From positions 99,767-163,766 of the forward strand of contig NZ_JBAFWT010000007.1 of the NCBI RefSeq assembly GCF_043195195.1: a stretch of DNA of 64,000 bases, read 5' to 3'. Below, piece after piece: positions 17,901 through 26,538 of this stretch (its first letter is position 1; each line of letters begins with the position of its first letter). The notes beneath the pieces were generated by a model. It worked only from the letters and a program-made list of their open reading frames with translations, did no database searches and was not told where the DNA came from. Source of the DNA: NCEH01 sp043195195. Lineage in GTDB: Bacteria > Pseudomonadota > Alphaproteobacteria > Rhizobiales > Xanthobacteraceae. The translations under genes were made by a program, and so were the position numbers.

Positions 17901-18477
17901 CGCCGGCGCGGTGCTGCGCTTCCTGGAGATCTATCCCAAGATCGAGGGCGGCGACATGTGGGTGGTGGTGGACCCGCCGCGCGGCGACAGCACGCCCCAG
18001 GAAGGCACCCTCAATATTCGCGATTTCGTGGTGCGCGGCGAGCCCGGGCTGGAAAGCCTGAGCGCGGCGGCCCGCGATTCCAGCGGCCGCCAGGAGCCGG
18101 GCACGGCCGTGTTCCAGAAGGCGCAGGCCAAGTTCATTCGGACGCCCGGCAGCGTCACCATCCGCGAAGGCGCGATCTGGGGGCCGGTGGCCGGTGTCAC
18201 GGTAGACGGCACCATCGATTTTGCCGCCGAGCGCCTTTCCATGCGCGGCACCTATGTGCCCGCCTACGGGCTCAACAATCTGTTCAGCAAGGTGCCGGTC
18301 ATCGGCATGCTGCTGGGCGGTGGGCCGAACGAAGGTCTGGTGGGCGTGACCTTCGAGGTCACAGGTCCCATGAGCGGGCCGACCCTGCGGGTGAACCCGC
18401 TGTCCGCGGTGGCGCCGGGCTTCCTGCGCAAGATGTTCGAATTCCGCGATTCCAGCGATACGCCTCCGGTGCGGTGA
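14959..18477 (+). CDS. large AsmA-like / DUF3971 envelope protein
   Basis: A 1172-residue protein starting at ATG 14959 with GGAGGG upstream. A basic cytoplasmic tail of about 35 residues and one transmembrane segment (about residues 35-58) anchor a very long periplasmic part made of beta-rich repeats: a DUF3971-like central region (VEATLTDFGLDDVFAGQRMEGATVS) and an AsmA-like C-terminal region ending with GTYVPAYGLNNLFSKVPVIGMLLGG. Proteins of this AsmA/TamB-related superfamily are thought to bridge the periplasm and carry phospholipid to the outer membrane; that role here is inference. It is a single gene with no obvious partner. Confidence 0.85.
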   Translation: MSDNARQPKPGERHARRSRLQGIAGALVPRSRLARLAMWLLVGVFAIGGLAALALYGLISQGIVTANIATPYIERAIEDRLGPNYKVKIGSTTMETVAEGSTVVIVHDIRVTGPDGELVAGAPSAEVELEGSLLTLSPRARRIDLIGAEMTVKIAASGSVAVATGKGAKAITTTPSGDPLVPPVPGTSSASPANAPATTPTAPAGSVRERASDPLLLRGLAQWLDQLERGGLDGAALQDVGLKDGTLTVLNEASGRKVSFDDISIRLARPPSGGAVLTFTVKSPHSTATLIATIGPVNNRERSVMLDVKDVSTRDLVQAFSQDWRRFYMDMPLSATFSARLASDGNVRAANGRVMLGAGEIGNGEDTSERFVLDGAELAVTLDPQRRVVVIDTLAASKNANKVALQGEVTVPASAEQDWPYVLRQQNVIFAGPEMPDPPLALTTADVGGRYTPSSKQLLFERGALSSAAGGLTFTGMVDFGIDVPAIKLNAVGSPMPSTTVRRFWPVSIAPPARTFVLENVTGGTVDGSTIVVNMPLDLIGQKEIPLPDDAVHLEMNGSGFSIQALKGLPPIRDAKLNVLVTGRTVRVNLPEGTVVTPGNRKLAMSDGVFFMPDYFPREPRSQIRVKIDGPADAGIEVLGMDALKGPAGTAYDPATTRGRLSAVVQINIHFRKVADPADTDYSVEATLTDFGLDDVFAGQRMEGATVSVFATPAGILLRGDGKLAGAPATFEYEKKKDQADADLRVNATLDDSARSKIGIGLTAVSGPVLLKLVGTTNNKETKANIELDLTAARISDLIPGLSKPAGRPLKARFSTVDTGSRIKINELVLDGSGALIKGSLELADNGDLNAANFPTFQLSDGDKASLKADRSGDVLRVRITGDVVDARGIMKSLIGSPAAPKDPKTGRSPRNQDVDVEAKIGALTGNNGEVLRQMDLTVSRRGVELRNFSMSAKIGREGNLAGEIRNTDAGRRALFLRTSDAGAVLRFLEIYPKIEGGDMWVVVDPPRGDSTPQEGTLNIRDFVVRGEPGLESLSAAARDSSGRQEPGTAVFQKAQAKFIRTPGSVTIREGAIWGPVAGVTVDGTIDFAAERLSMRGTYVPAYGLNNLFSKVPVIGMLLGGGPNEGLVGVTFEVTGPMSGPTLRVNPLSAVAPGFLRKMFEFRDSSDTPPVR

Positions 18478-18625
18478 CACGGGGTAAAAATTGCTAAACG
18501 AAGGCGTGAACCTCTCGACGTGTAAGTGATTTTGGTTCTGTCGTGCCAAGCCTCAGTTGCTCGGGTGGGAACTTATTGTGCAGGTTGGCGTTCCTGTTGT
18601 GCAATTCGATGCAGGAGCAATAATA

Positions 18626-19030
18626 ATGCGCAAAACCCTAATCGCCCTGACCGCTATTTCCATGATCGCAGCCCCTATCGGATCTGTCATGGCGCAGAAT
18701 GCTGTCGCCGTTCAATCCGACACCTTCGTCACCGCGAAGCCGACCGATGTTCTCAGCTATAATTTGATCGGGCTGAACGTCGTCAACGGCCAGAACGAGA
18801 CGGTCGACGAGATCAAGGATCTGATGCTGTCGCAGGGCGATCTGGCCGGCTACATCATCTCGGTCGGCGGCTTCCTGGGAATGGGCGAGCGCTATGTGGT
18901 CGTGCGGCCCAGTGCCGTGAAGATCGCCTATTCCGAGAAAGATAAGAAGTGGTCGGCGATGATGAACACCACGAAGGACCAGCTCAAGGGCGCGCCCGAG
19001 TTCAAGTATGACGGTCGCTGGAAGCGCTGA
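18626..19030 (+). CDS. exported PRC-barrel domain protein
   Basis: The ATG at 18626 is preceded by AGGAG at nine bases, whereas the upstream in-frame ATG at 18557 gives a non-family extension. Residues 1-22 (MRKTLIALTAISMIAAPIGSVMA) are a clear Sec signal peptide, so the mature protein of about 112 residues is periplasmic. The body has a PRC-barrel pattern: DVLSYNLIGLNVVN, VDEIKDLMLSQGDLAGYIISVGGFLGMGERYVVV and the trailing MMNTTKDQLKGAPEF. Such exported PRC proteins are common in Rhizobiales and often stress-induced, but their function is unknown. A strong terminator follows 17 bases after the stop. Confidence 0.88.
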   Translation: MRKTLIALTAISMIAAPIGSVMAQNAVAVQSDTFVTAKPTDVLSYNLIGLNVVNGQNETVDEIKDLMLSQGDLAGYIISVGGFLGMGERYVVVRPSAVKIAYSEKDKKWSAMMNTTKDQLKGAPEFKYDGRWKR

Positions 19031-19047
19031 TCGCCTCACCAGTCATG

Positions 19048-19076
19048 AAAAAGGCCCCCGGGAGGGGGCCTTTTTT
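19048..19076. terminator. bidirectional intrinsic terminator between the PRC-barrel gene and tyrS
   Basis: AAAAAGGCCCCC and GGGGGCCTTTTTT form a strong stem closed by a short loop, with A-tract and T-tract on opposite sides. It therefore serves both the plus-strand PRC-barrel gene and the convergent minus-strand tyrS. Confidence 0.9.
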
Positions 19077-19093
19077 GTTGGGTGGGCGCAAAC

Positions 19094-20338
19094 TTACACC
19101 GGCCGCAAAAGCACGTGCTTCTTCTTGCCCAGGGATAGCTTGATGACGCCTTCCGCGGTGAGGTCCGCATCGGTCAGGATCAGCTTCTCGTCGGTCACGA
19201 TGGCATCGTTGACCTTGAGTCCGCCGCCCTTGATCTGCCGGCGGGCTTCACTGGTGGAGGCCACCAAGGAAGCTGAGACAAAAGCCGTATTGGCGGCAAG
19301 ACCCGTCTTCAACTGATCGGCCGGCACCTCGATGGTGGGCAGGTTCATGGCCAGCGCGCCATCCTCGAAGGTGCTGCGGGCGGTGGCCTTGGCTTCCTCC
19401 GCGCGGTCCCGGCCATGGAGCAGGGCCGTCGCCTCGGTGGCGAGCACCTCCTTGGCGAAATTGATCTCTTGCCCCTCAAGCGCGCCGAGGCGGGCGATCT
19501 CGTCCAGCGGCAGCTCGGTGAACAGCTTGAGGAAGCGGACCACATCCGCGTCCCCGCTGTTGCGCCAATATTGCCAATATTCGTAAGGGCTCAGCAGGTC
19601 CGCATCGAGCCACACCGCGCCACCTGCGGTCTTGCCCATCTTGGCGCCGGAGGAGGTGGTCAGCAGCGGCGTCGTCAGCGCGAACAGATCGGCGCCGTGC
19701 ATCCGGCGGCCAAGCTCCATGCCATTGACGATATTGCCCCATTGATCCGAACCGCCCATCTGCAAAATGCAGCCGTGGCGCTTGTTCAGCTCCACGAAAT
19801 CATAGGCTTGCAGGATCATGTAATTGAATTCGAGGAAGGTCAGCGGCTGCTCGCGCTCCAGCCGCAGCTTCACCGAATCGAAGGTCAGCATGCGGTTGAT
19901 GGTGAAATGCGGCCCGACTTCGCGCAGCAGCGGGATGTATTTCAGCTCGTCGAGCCAAACCGCATTGTTCTCCATCTTCGCGCCGGCGGAAAAATCCAGG
20001 AAGCGTTCGAACACCTTGCGGATCGAGTCGATATTGGCGTCGATCTGCGCGTCGGTCAGCATCTTGCGGGCTTCGTCCTTGCCGGAAGGGTCGCCGATCT
20101 TGGTGGTGCCGCCGCCCATGAGCGCGATGGGCTTATGCCCGGTGCGCTGGAGCGTGCGCAGCATCATGATGGAGAGCAGATGCCCGGCATGCAGGGAAGA
20201 GGCGGTCGCGTCGAAGCCGATATAGGCGGTGATCGGCCCTTCGCACGCCTTGGCGTCCAGGCGCTCGGCATCGGAACACTGGTGGATATAGCCGCGCTCT
20301 TCGAGAGTGCGCAGGAAATCGGAGCGAAAGGCAGTCAT
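19094..20338 (-). CDS. tyrS: tyrosyl-tRNA synthetase
   Basis: Charges tRNA-Tyr. The ATG at 20338 starts the usual MTAFRSDFLRTLEERGYIHQC; an in-frame start at 20458 would add 40 residues overlapping the anmK 5' region and is unlikely. The 414-residue class I synthetase has the HIGH-type HAGHLL, GSDQWGNIVNG in the tyrosine pocket, and the KMSKS-type loop as KMGKT. The C-terminal S4-like RNA-binding domain reads ARRQIKGGGLKVND and so on. It is divergent from anmK, 91 bases from its start. Confidence 0.97.
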   Translation of the reverse strand: MTAFRSDFLRTLEERGYIHQCSDAERLDAKACEGPITAYIGFDATASSLHAGHLLSIMMLRTLQRTGHKPIALMGGGTTKIGDPSGKDEARKMLTDAQIDANIDSIRKVFERFLDFSAGAKMENNAVWLDELKYIPLLREVGPHFTINRMLTFDSVKLRLEREQPLTFLEFNYMILQAYDFVELNKRHGCILQMGGSDQWGNIVNGMELGRRMHGADLFALTTPLLTTSSGAKMGKTAGGAVWLDADLLSPYEYWQYWRNSGDADVVRFLKLFTELPLDEIARLGALEGQEINFAKEVLATEATALLHGRDRAEEAKATARSTFEDGALAMNLPTIEVPADQLKTGLAANTAFVSASLVASTSEARRQIKGGGLKVNDAIVTDEKLILTDADLTAEGVIKLSLGKKKHVLLRPV

Positions 20339-20429
20339 TGAGGTCCGCACAGGAGGCTTTGGAAAGGCGGCTGGTGTAACAGGTCTGACGCGCGAATGCA
20401 TCGGGGGGAAGCGCATGGGGGGAAAGCGC

Positions 20430-21542
20430 ATGCGAGCTTTGGGCCTGATGAGCGGCACGTCGATGGACGGGATCGATGCCGCCTTGATCGAGACCGATGG
20501 GGACCGCGTGTTCTGGCTCGGCCCTTCGGCGACCTATCCCTATGCACCGGACATGCGCGTCCTGCTGGAACAGGCCATGGCCGACGCGCGGGGCGTCAAT
20601 TCGCGCGAGGCACGTCCGGGTGTGCTTGCCGAGGCCGAGGCGCGGATCACCGCCCTACATGGGCAAGCGGTGCGCGCGCTGCTCGACCAGATGCGCCTTG
20701 CGCCTGGCGATCTGGATGTGGTGGGCTTTCATGGCCAGACCCTGCTGCACCGCCCACACGCCCGCCTGACCTTGCAGATCGGCCTCGGCGAAAGGCTGGC
20801 GCAGGATCTTGGCGTCACGGTGGTGGCCGATTTCCGCGCGGCGGATGTTGCGGCCGGCGGGCAGGGGGCGCCCCTGGTGCCGGTGTTCCACAAGGCCCTG
20901 GTGCGCGCCCTCGATCTTGCCGGCCCGGTGGCGGTGCTGAACATCGGCGGGGTGGCGAACGTCACGATCATCGATGGCGATGCCGATCCCATCGCCTGCG
21001 ATACCGGCCCCGGCAATGCGCTGCTGGACGATTTCGTCTTCGCCCGCACGGGCATTCCGTTTGATGCGGATGGGGCGCTGGCGCGGACGGGGGAGGTGGA
21101 CGAAGCGGGCGTCGCGCGGGTGCTGAGCCATCCCTTCTTCGCCGCGCCGCCACCGAAGTCTCTGGATCGGAACGAATTTCGGGCCTTCATCGCGGAGCGG
21201 CTGGCCCTTGCGTCCTACGCGACCGAGGATGGTGCGGCAACTCTGGCCGCGATCACGGCGGCATCGGTGGCCGCCATCGTGCCCTTGCTCCCGGCGCGGC
21301 CACGCCTTTGGATTGTCGGCGGCGGCGGTGCGCGCAACCCCACCCTTCTTGCCATGCTCGGAGCGCGGCTCGGGGTTCCGGTAATGCCGGCAGAAGCGGT
21401 GGGCTGGTCCGCCGATGCGCTGGAGGCGCACGCGTTCGGGTTTCTGGCGGTGCGGGCGCTGCGGGGATTGCCGCTGACATTTCCCTCCACGACGGGCGTG
21501 CCTGCGCCTTTGACAGGGGGCGTCGTGTTTTCGCCCCGATAG
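20430..21542 (+). CDS. anmK: anhydro-N-acetylmuramic acid kinase
   Basis: Phosphorylates 1,6-anhydro-MurNAc to MurNAc-6-phosphate in peptidoglycan recycling. The 370-residue product opens with the family hallmark LGLMSGTSMDGID. Later motifs include GFHGQTLLH, VADFRAADVAAGGQGAPLVP, LNIGGVANVT, CDTGPGNALLDDF and the C-terminal VGGGGARNP. The start is ambiguous: the stretch 20403-20431 is a tandem duplication of a G6A2-3GCGCAT unit, giving two equivalent ribosome site-ATG pairs (ATG at 20415 or 20430, same frame). I use the downstream one because it gives the family N-terminus. Pairing with tyrS in divergent orientation is frequent in alphaproteobacteria. Confidence 0.95.
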   Translation: MRALGLMSGTSMDGIDAALIETDGDRVFWLGPSATYPYAPDMRVLLEQAMADARGVNSREARPGVLAEAEARITALHGQAVRALLDQMRLAPGDLDVVGFHGQTLLHRPHARLTLQIGLGERLAQDLGVTVVADFRAADVAAGGQGAPLVPVFHKALVRALDLAGPVAVLNIGGVANVTIIDGDADPIACDTGPGNALLDDFVFARTGIPFDADGALARTGEVDEAGVARVLSHPFFAAPPPKSLDRNEFRAFIAERLALASYATEDGAATLAAITAASVAAIVPLLPARPRLWIVGGGGARNPTLLAMLGARLGVPVMPAEAVGWSADALEAHAFGFLAVRALRGLPLTFPSTTGVPAPLTGGVVFSPR

Positions 21543-21790
21543 GGGAGGCGCGCGACACGCCCCTCTCCCAGAGGACACACCTCTCCCCCAGGGGGAGCGA
21601 GTGGGGGAGGCGCGAGACCCACCTCTCCCCTTGGGGGGAGAGGTCGCCCGCTCGCGGGCGGGTGAGGGGGCTGGGCCTTTCTGAAACGATACAAGCCCCG
21701 CCGATAGGGCTCCATGGCCCCACCCCAGCCCTCTCCCCGCGAGGGAGAGGGAGCGAGGGGTCCGCGGGGGGGCCAGTCTCAACGTGGGGC
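21543..21790. repeat. REP-like C/G-rich palindromic cluster downstream of anmK
   Basis: A cluster of overlapping inverted repeats dominated by CCTCTCCCC and GGGGAGAGG halves: CCTCTCCCCTTGGGGGGAGAGG-type hairpins near 21623-21645, GCCCGCTCGCGGGCGGGTGAG near 21646-21666, and CCCTCTCCCCGCGAGGGAGAGG near 21730-21752. Related C/G-rich hairpins occur at about 12365-12410. These are typical dispersed repetitive extragenic palindromes of alphaproteobacteria. No gene lies here. Confidence 0.7.
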
Positions 21791-21800
21791 TTGAAAACCC

Positions 21801-22463
21801 TCAGGCGGCGCTGGTGGTGCGGGCGCCGGGGAGGCGCTTGTCCAGATAGGTGCCGACAACGCTCATCAGTTCGTCGGTCTTGCCGTCGAAGAAGTGGTTG
21901 GCGCCGGGCACGATCTGCTGCTCGATCACGATGCCCTTCTGGGTCTTCAGCTTTTCCACCAGGGTCGCGACCGCGGTGGTCGGCACCACCGCATCCTTGT
22001 CGCCATGGACGAACAGGCCGGAGGAGGGGCAGGGCGCCAGGAAGGAGAAGTCGAACAGGTTCGCGGGCGCGGCGATGGAGATGAAGCCCTCCACCTCGGG
22101 CCGGCGCATCAGGAGCTGCATGCCGATCCAGGCGCCGAAGGAGACGCCGGCGATCCAGCAGGCGCGGGCATCCGGGTTCACCGATTGCGCCCAATCGAGC
22201 GCGGCGGCGGCGTCGGACAATTCACCCGGGCCGTGATCGAACGAGCCCTGGCTGCGCCCGACACCCCGGAAATTGAAGCGCAGGACCGAAAAGCCCCGGT
22301 TCACGAACTGATAATAGAGGTTGTACACGACCGGATTGTTCATCGTGCCGCCGAACTGGGGGTGCGGATGAAGAATGATCGCGATGGGAGAGTTTCGGGT
22401 CTTTGCGGGCTGATAGCGACCCTCAAGCCGCCCCTTCTCGCCGGTGAAGATGACTTCTGGCAT
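21801..22463 (-). CDS. alpha/beta hydrolase (COG2945-like)
   Basis: A 220-residue serine hydrolase from ATG 22463 (MPEVIFTGEKGRLEGRY). The oxyanion region is HPHPQFGGTMNN, the nucleophile elbow GVSFGAW, the acid VHGDKDAVVP and the likely catalytic histidine PGANHFFDGK. These are the hallmarks of the small dienelactone-hydrolase-like COG2945 group, whose substrates are mostly unknown. An in-frame start at 22544 adds 27 residues of poor character. It is divergent from the suf operon, so its 5' side faces the iron-responsive promoter; co-regulation is possible but unproven. Confidence 0.88.
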   Translation of the reverse strand: MPEVIFTGEKGRLEGRYQPAKTRNSPIAIILHPHPQFGGTMNNPVVYNLYYQFVNRGFSVLRFNFRGVGRSQGSFDHGPGELSDAAAALDWAQSVNPDARACWIAGVSFGAWIGMQLLMRRPEVEGFISIAAPANLFDFSFLAPCPSSGLFVHGDKDAVVPTTAVATLVEKLKTQKGIVIEQQIVPGANHFFDGKTDELMSVVGTYLDKRLPGARTTSAA

Positions 22464-22565
22464 GGACGTCCGCGACCTCTCGGCGGGCAGCAGCAAAGGC
22501 GGGGCAGTTGCTTTTCGGCCGGGCCGAAACACGAACGTGCCCAAAGACGTCTTCGCGAGGACGTC

Positions 22566-22594
22566 TTGACTTGGCCTCGACGGCGCCCTATCTA
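22566..22594 (+). promoter_or_regulatory. sigma70-type promoter of the suf operon
   Basis: TTGACT (22566-22571) and TATCTA (22589-22594) are separated by exactly 17 bases on the plus strand. The transcription start would fall near 22601, inside the adjacent ICE palindrome, which is a natural arrangement for repression. Confidence 0.6.
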
Positions 22595-22610
22595 TTTAGA
22601 ATAATTCTAA
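22595..22610 (+). promoter_or_regulatory. ICE-type Irr operator overlapping the suf transcription start
   Basis: TTTAGAATAATTCTAA contains a perfect palindrome (TTAGAAT-A-ATTCTAA). It matches the iron control element recognised by the Fur-family regulator Irr in Rhizobiales (TTTAGAA...TTCTAAA type). Position immediately downstream of the -10 box suggests repression of the suf operon by Irr under iron limitation. The site assignment rests on motif similarity. Confidence 0.7.
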
Positions 22611-22674
22611 TTTATCTCTTCCGGCCGCGCGGTGACAACAACGCTGCGGGGCAGAGACGGATGAAGTCTGACAT

Positions 22675-22809
22675 ATGGATGATGTCATGCCCAATTGCAA
22701 GCTTTCGGTCCGGGGTGCGCGCATCGGCGGCGCGATCGGTCGGCGGCTGGCGGCGTGTGCGCATTCACAGGCGGTGTCGGGGCAGGGGCGAGCGGGGGCG
22801 TTGACATGA
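22675..22809 (+). CDS. possible small ORF translationally coupled to the first cysteine desulfurase
   Basis: An ATG at 22675 opens 44 codons (MDDVMPNCKLSVRGARIGG...) that end in ATGA, overlapping the start of the cysteine desulfurase gene by four bases. It lies in the leader of the suf transcript. The composition is basic and low in complexity, the ribosome site is weak, and I recognise no family, so it may be a leader peptide or chance. Confidence 0.25.
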   Translation: MDDVMPNCKLSVRGARIGGAIGRRLAACAHSQAVSGQGRAGALT

Positions 22810-23993
22810 GCGCCGGTGCGCAGCCTCGGGTATTCCTGGATCACAATGCCACATCGCCCCTGCGCCCGCAGGCGCGCGCGGCGATGATCGATGCGCTGGA
22901 CCGGGGCGGCAATGCCTCGTCCATCCATGCGGACGGGCGCGCGGCGCGTCAGCGCGTGGAGCAGGCCCGCATGGAGATCGCCGCGCTCACCGCCGCCGAT
23001 CCGCGCGGCATCGTGTTCACGTCCGGCGCCAGCGAAGCCAATGCGCTGGGGCTGTCCCCGGAGTTGGACATCCAAGGCCGCCGCGTCACCTGCGACGTGC
23101 TGCTGGCGGGGGCGGGCGAACATCCCTCGGTACTGAGCGGCCACCGCTTCGGCCCGGACCAGGTGGAGCTTTTGCCCCTCGCTGCCGACGGGCGGCTTGA
23201 TCTGGAGGCCCTGGACGCCGCCCTCGCTCGCCATGCCGCGGCGGGACGGCGGGCGCTGGTCTCCGTCATGCTGGCCAATAATGAGACCGGCATCCTCCAG
23301 CCCGTGGCGGAAGCCTCGGCGCGCGCGCGGGCGCATGGGGCGGTGGTTCATTGTGACGCGGTCCAGGGCGCCGGGCGCGTGCCCATCGATGTGGCGCGCC
23401 TTGGCGTCGACTTCCTCACCGTGTCGTCCCACAAGATGGGCGGCCCTCAAGGCGCTGGCGCGCTTGTCGCCGGACATGGGGACACTATGGTGCGCCATCC
23501 GCTGATCGGCGGCGGCGGCCAGGAGCGCGGCCGGCGCGCGGGCACGGAGAATGTGGCCGCGCTCGCCGGCTTTGGCGCTGCGGCGCGGGCGGCCGGTGCG
23601 GATCTGTCGGCCGAGGGGCCGAGGCTCGCCGGCCTGCGGGATCGCCTGGAAGCGGGACTTTTGACCCTGGCGCCGGATGCGATCATTCTCGGGGTGGGCG
23701 TGGAGCGCCTCGCCAACACGTCCTGCGTCATATTTCCGGGGATTCGCGCCGAAACCCTGGTGATTGCCCTCGATCTTGCCCATCTATCGGTAAGTGCGGG
23801 TTCCGCCTGCTCGTCCGGCAAGGTCGGTGCCTCTCATGTGCTCCGGGCCATGGGGCTTGCGGAAGATCAGGCGCGCGGAGCGATCCGCCTGTCGCTCGGG
23901 TGGTCGAGCACGGACGAAGATATCGATGCGGCGCTGGCGGCCATCGGCCACGCGGTCCCGCGTCTCAGGAACCGCCCAGAACGGGCGGCTTAG
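22806..23993 (+). CDS. cysteine desulfurase, class I (IscS/NifS-like), first gene of the suf operon
   Basis: PLP enzyme that removes sulfur from cysteine as a persulfide for iron-sulfur assembly. The 395-residue product (ATG 22806) has LDHNATSPLRP, the histidine of AGAGEHPSV, NNETGILQPVAE, the PLP lysine in SSHKMGGPQGAGAL, GGGQERGRRAGTEN, and the catalytic cysteine in SAGSACSSGKVG (about residue 334) on a class I loop. It is the first of two desulfurases in this cluster; the second is class II SufS. Many Rhizobiales keep this arrangement. It lies directly under the Irr-type promoter. Confidence 0.93.
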   Translation: MSAGAQPRVFLDHNATSPLRPQARAAMIDALDRGGNASSIHADGRAARQRVEQARMEIAALTAADPRGIVFTSGASEANALGLSPELDIQGRRVTCDVLLAGAGEHPSVLSGHRFGPDQVELLPLAADGRLDLEALDAALARHAAAGRRALVSVMLANNETGILQPVAEASARARAHGAVVHCDAVQGAGRVPIDVARLGVDFLTVSSHKMGGPQGAGALVAGHGDTMVRHPLIGGGGQERGRRAGTENVAALAGFGAAARAAGADLSAEGPRLAGLRDRLEAGLLTLAPDAIILGVGVERLANTSCVIFPGIRAETLVIALDLAHLSVSAGSACSSGKVGASHVLRAMGLAEDQARGAIRLSLGWSSTDEDIDAALAAIGHAVPRLRNRPERAA

Positions 23994-24040
23994 AGCAATT
24001 CCAGAAAAAGTTTCTCGACTTTTTAGATCTGGAAATGCTC
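23993..24040. repeat. AGAGC-type inverted repeat between the desulfurase gene and sufB
   Basis: GAGCAATTCCAG (23993-24004) and CTGGAAATGCTC (24029-24040) form a 12-position stem with one mismatch around a T/A-rich inner part. It starts on the desulfurase stop codon. It resembles the dispersed hairpin elements of alphaproteobacteria that begin AGAGC, and may attenuate or process the suf mRNA between its first gene and sufB. Confidence 0.6.
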
Positions 24041-24159
24041 CAAGCACAGCGTGGCGGGAACAGGGTGGCGGCCGTCTTTACGACAGGGCCTTGCGCCACC
24101 CCCTCGCCGAAGGACTTGACCCGCGGGCCTTGACCCCGCGCGGGAGAGGAGACGAGAAG

Positions 24160-25629
<1,470 letters not shown>

Positions 25630-25772
25630 CGCCAGCCCGAGAACCCGCCGGTCGCCGTGCCCCGGATGCGGGGCATGGCCTGCCTGAACCGAACTGTCCC
25701 GGCGCCTTTCCGCGCGAGGCTCGTGAGCCGTCCCGGAAACCGGTCGCCGCATTATGATGAACGGAAACGATC

Positions 25773-26528
25773 ATGGCTTTGCTCGAAATCAAGAATCTGC
25801 ACGCCCGCATCGACGACAACGAGATCCTCAGGGGCCTCGATCTGAAGGTGAATGCCGGCGAGGTGCACGCCATCATGGGCCCCAACGGCTCCGGCAAGTC
25901 CACTCTGTCCTATGTCCTCGCCGGCAAGCCGGATTATGAGGTCACCGCCGGCGAAGCGCTGCTGGACGGGCTGGACCTGCTGGACATGGCGCCGGAAGAG
26001 CGGGCCTCCGCCGGCCTGTTCCTGGCGTTCCAGTATCCGATCGAGATCCCCGGCGTCGCCACCATGACCTTTCTGCGCACCGCGCTGAACGCACAGCGCA
26101 AGGCGCGCGGGGAACAGGAGCTCTCCACCCCCGAATTCCTGCGCCTGGTGAAGGAGAAGGCCGGCTTCCTCGGCATCAGCCAGGACATGCTCCGGCGCGG
26201 GGTGAACGTGGGCTTCTCCGGCGGCGAGAAGAAGCGCAACGAAATCCTCCAGATGACCTTGCTCCAGCCGAAGGTCTGCATCCTGGACGAGACCGATTCC
26301 GGCCTCGACATCGATGCGCTGAAGGTGGTCTCCGAGGGCGTGAACGCTTTGCGCTCCCCCGAGCGCGGCATGGTGGTCATCACCCATTACCAGCGCCTGC
26401 TGGATCATATCGTGCCGGACGTGGTGCATGTGATGCACAAGGGCCGCATCGTGCGGACCGGCGGCAAGGAGCTGGCGCACGAGCTGGAGGCCTCCGGCTA
26501 CGCGGGCTACGGCCAGGACGCGGCGTGA
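25773..26528 (+). CDS. sufC: Fe-S assembly ATPase SufC
   Basis: ABC-type ATPase of the SufBC2D complex; its ATP-driven dimerisation opens the SufB-SufD interface for cluster formation. The 251-residue product has Walker A GPNGSGKST at 36-44, the Q-loop in FLAFQYPIEIPG, the signature FSGGEKKRNEI (SufC-specific form of LSGGQ), Walker B with CILDETDSGLDID, and the switch histidine in VITHYQ. It precedes sufD by 10 bases. Confidence 0.97.
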   Translation: MALLEIKNLHARIDDNEILRGLDLKVNAGEVHAIMGPNGSGKSTLSYVLAGKPDYEVTAGEALLDGLDLLDMAPEERASAGLFLAFQYPIEIPGVATMTFLRTALNAQRKARGEQELSTPEFLRLVKEKAGFLGISQDMLRRGVNVGFSGGEKKRNEILQMTLLQPKVCILDETDSGLDIDALKVVSEGVNALRSPERGMVVITHYQRLLDHIVPDVVHVMHKGRIVRTGGKELAHELEASGYAGYGQDAA

Positions 26529-26538
26529 GGATCGGATC

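Noticed and set aside
21543..21790. Possible CRISPR or minisatellite downstream of anmK
   Set aside because: Repeats are overlapping C/G palindromes of unequal length without unique spacers; best explained as REP-like elements.
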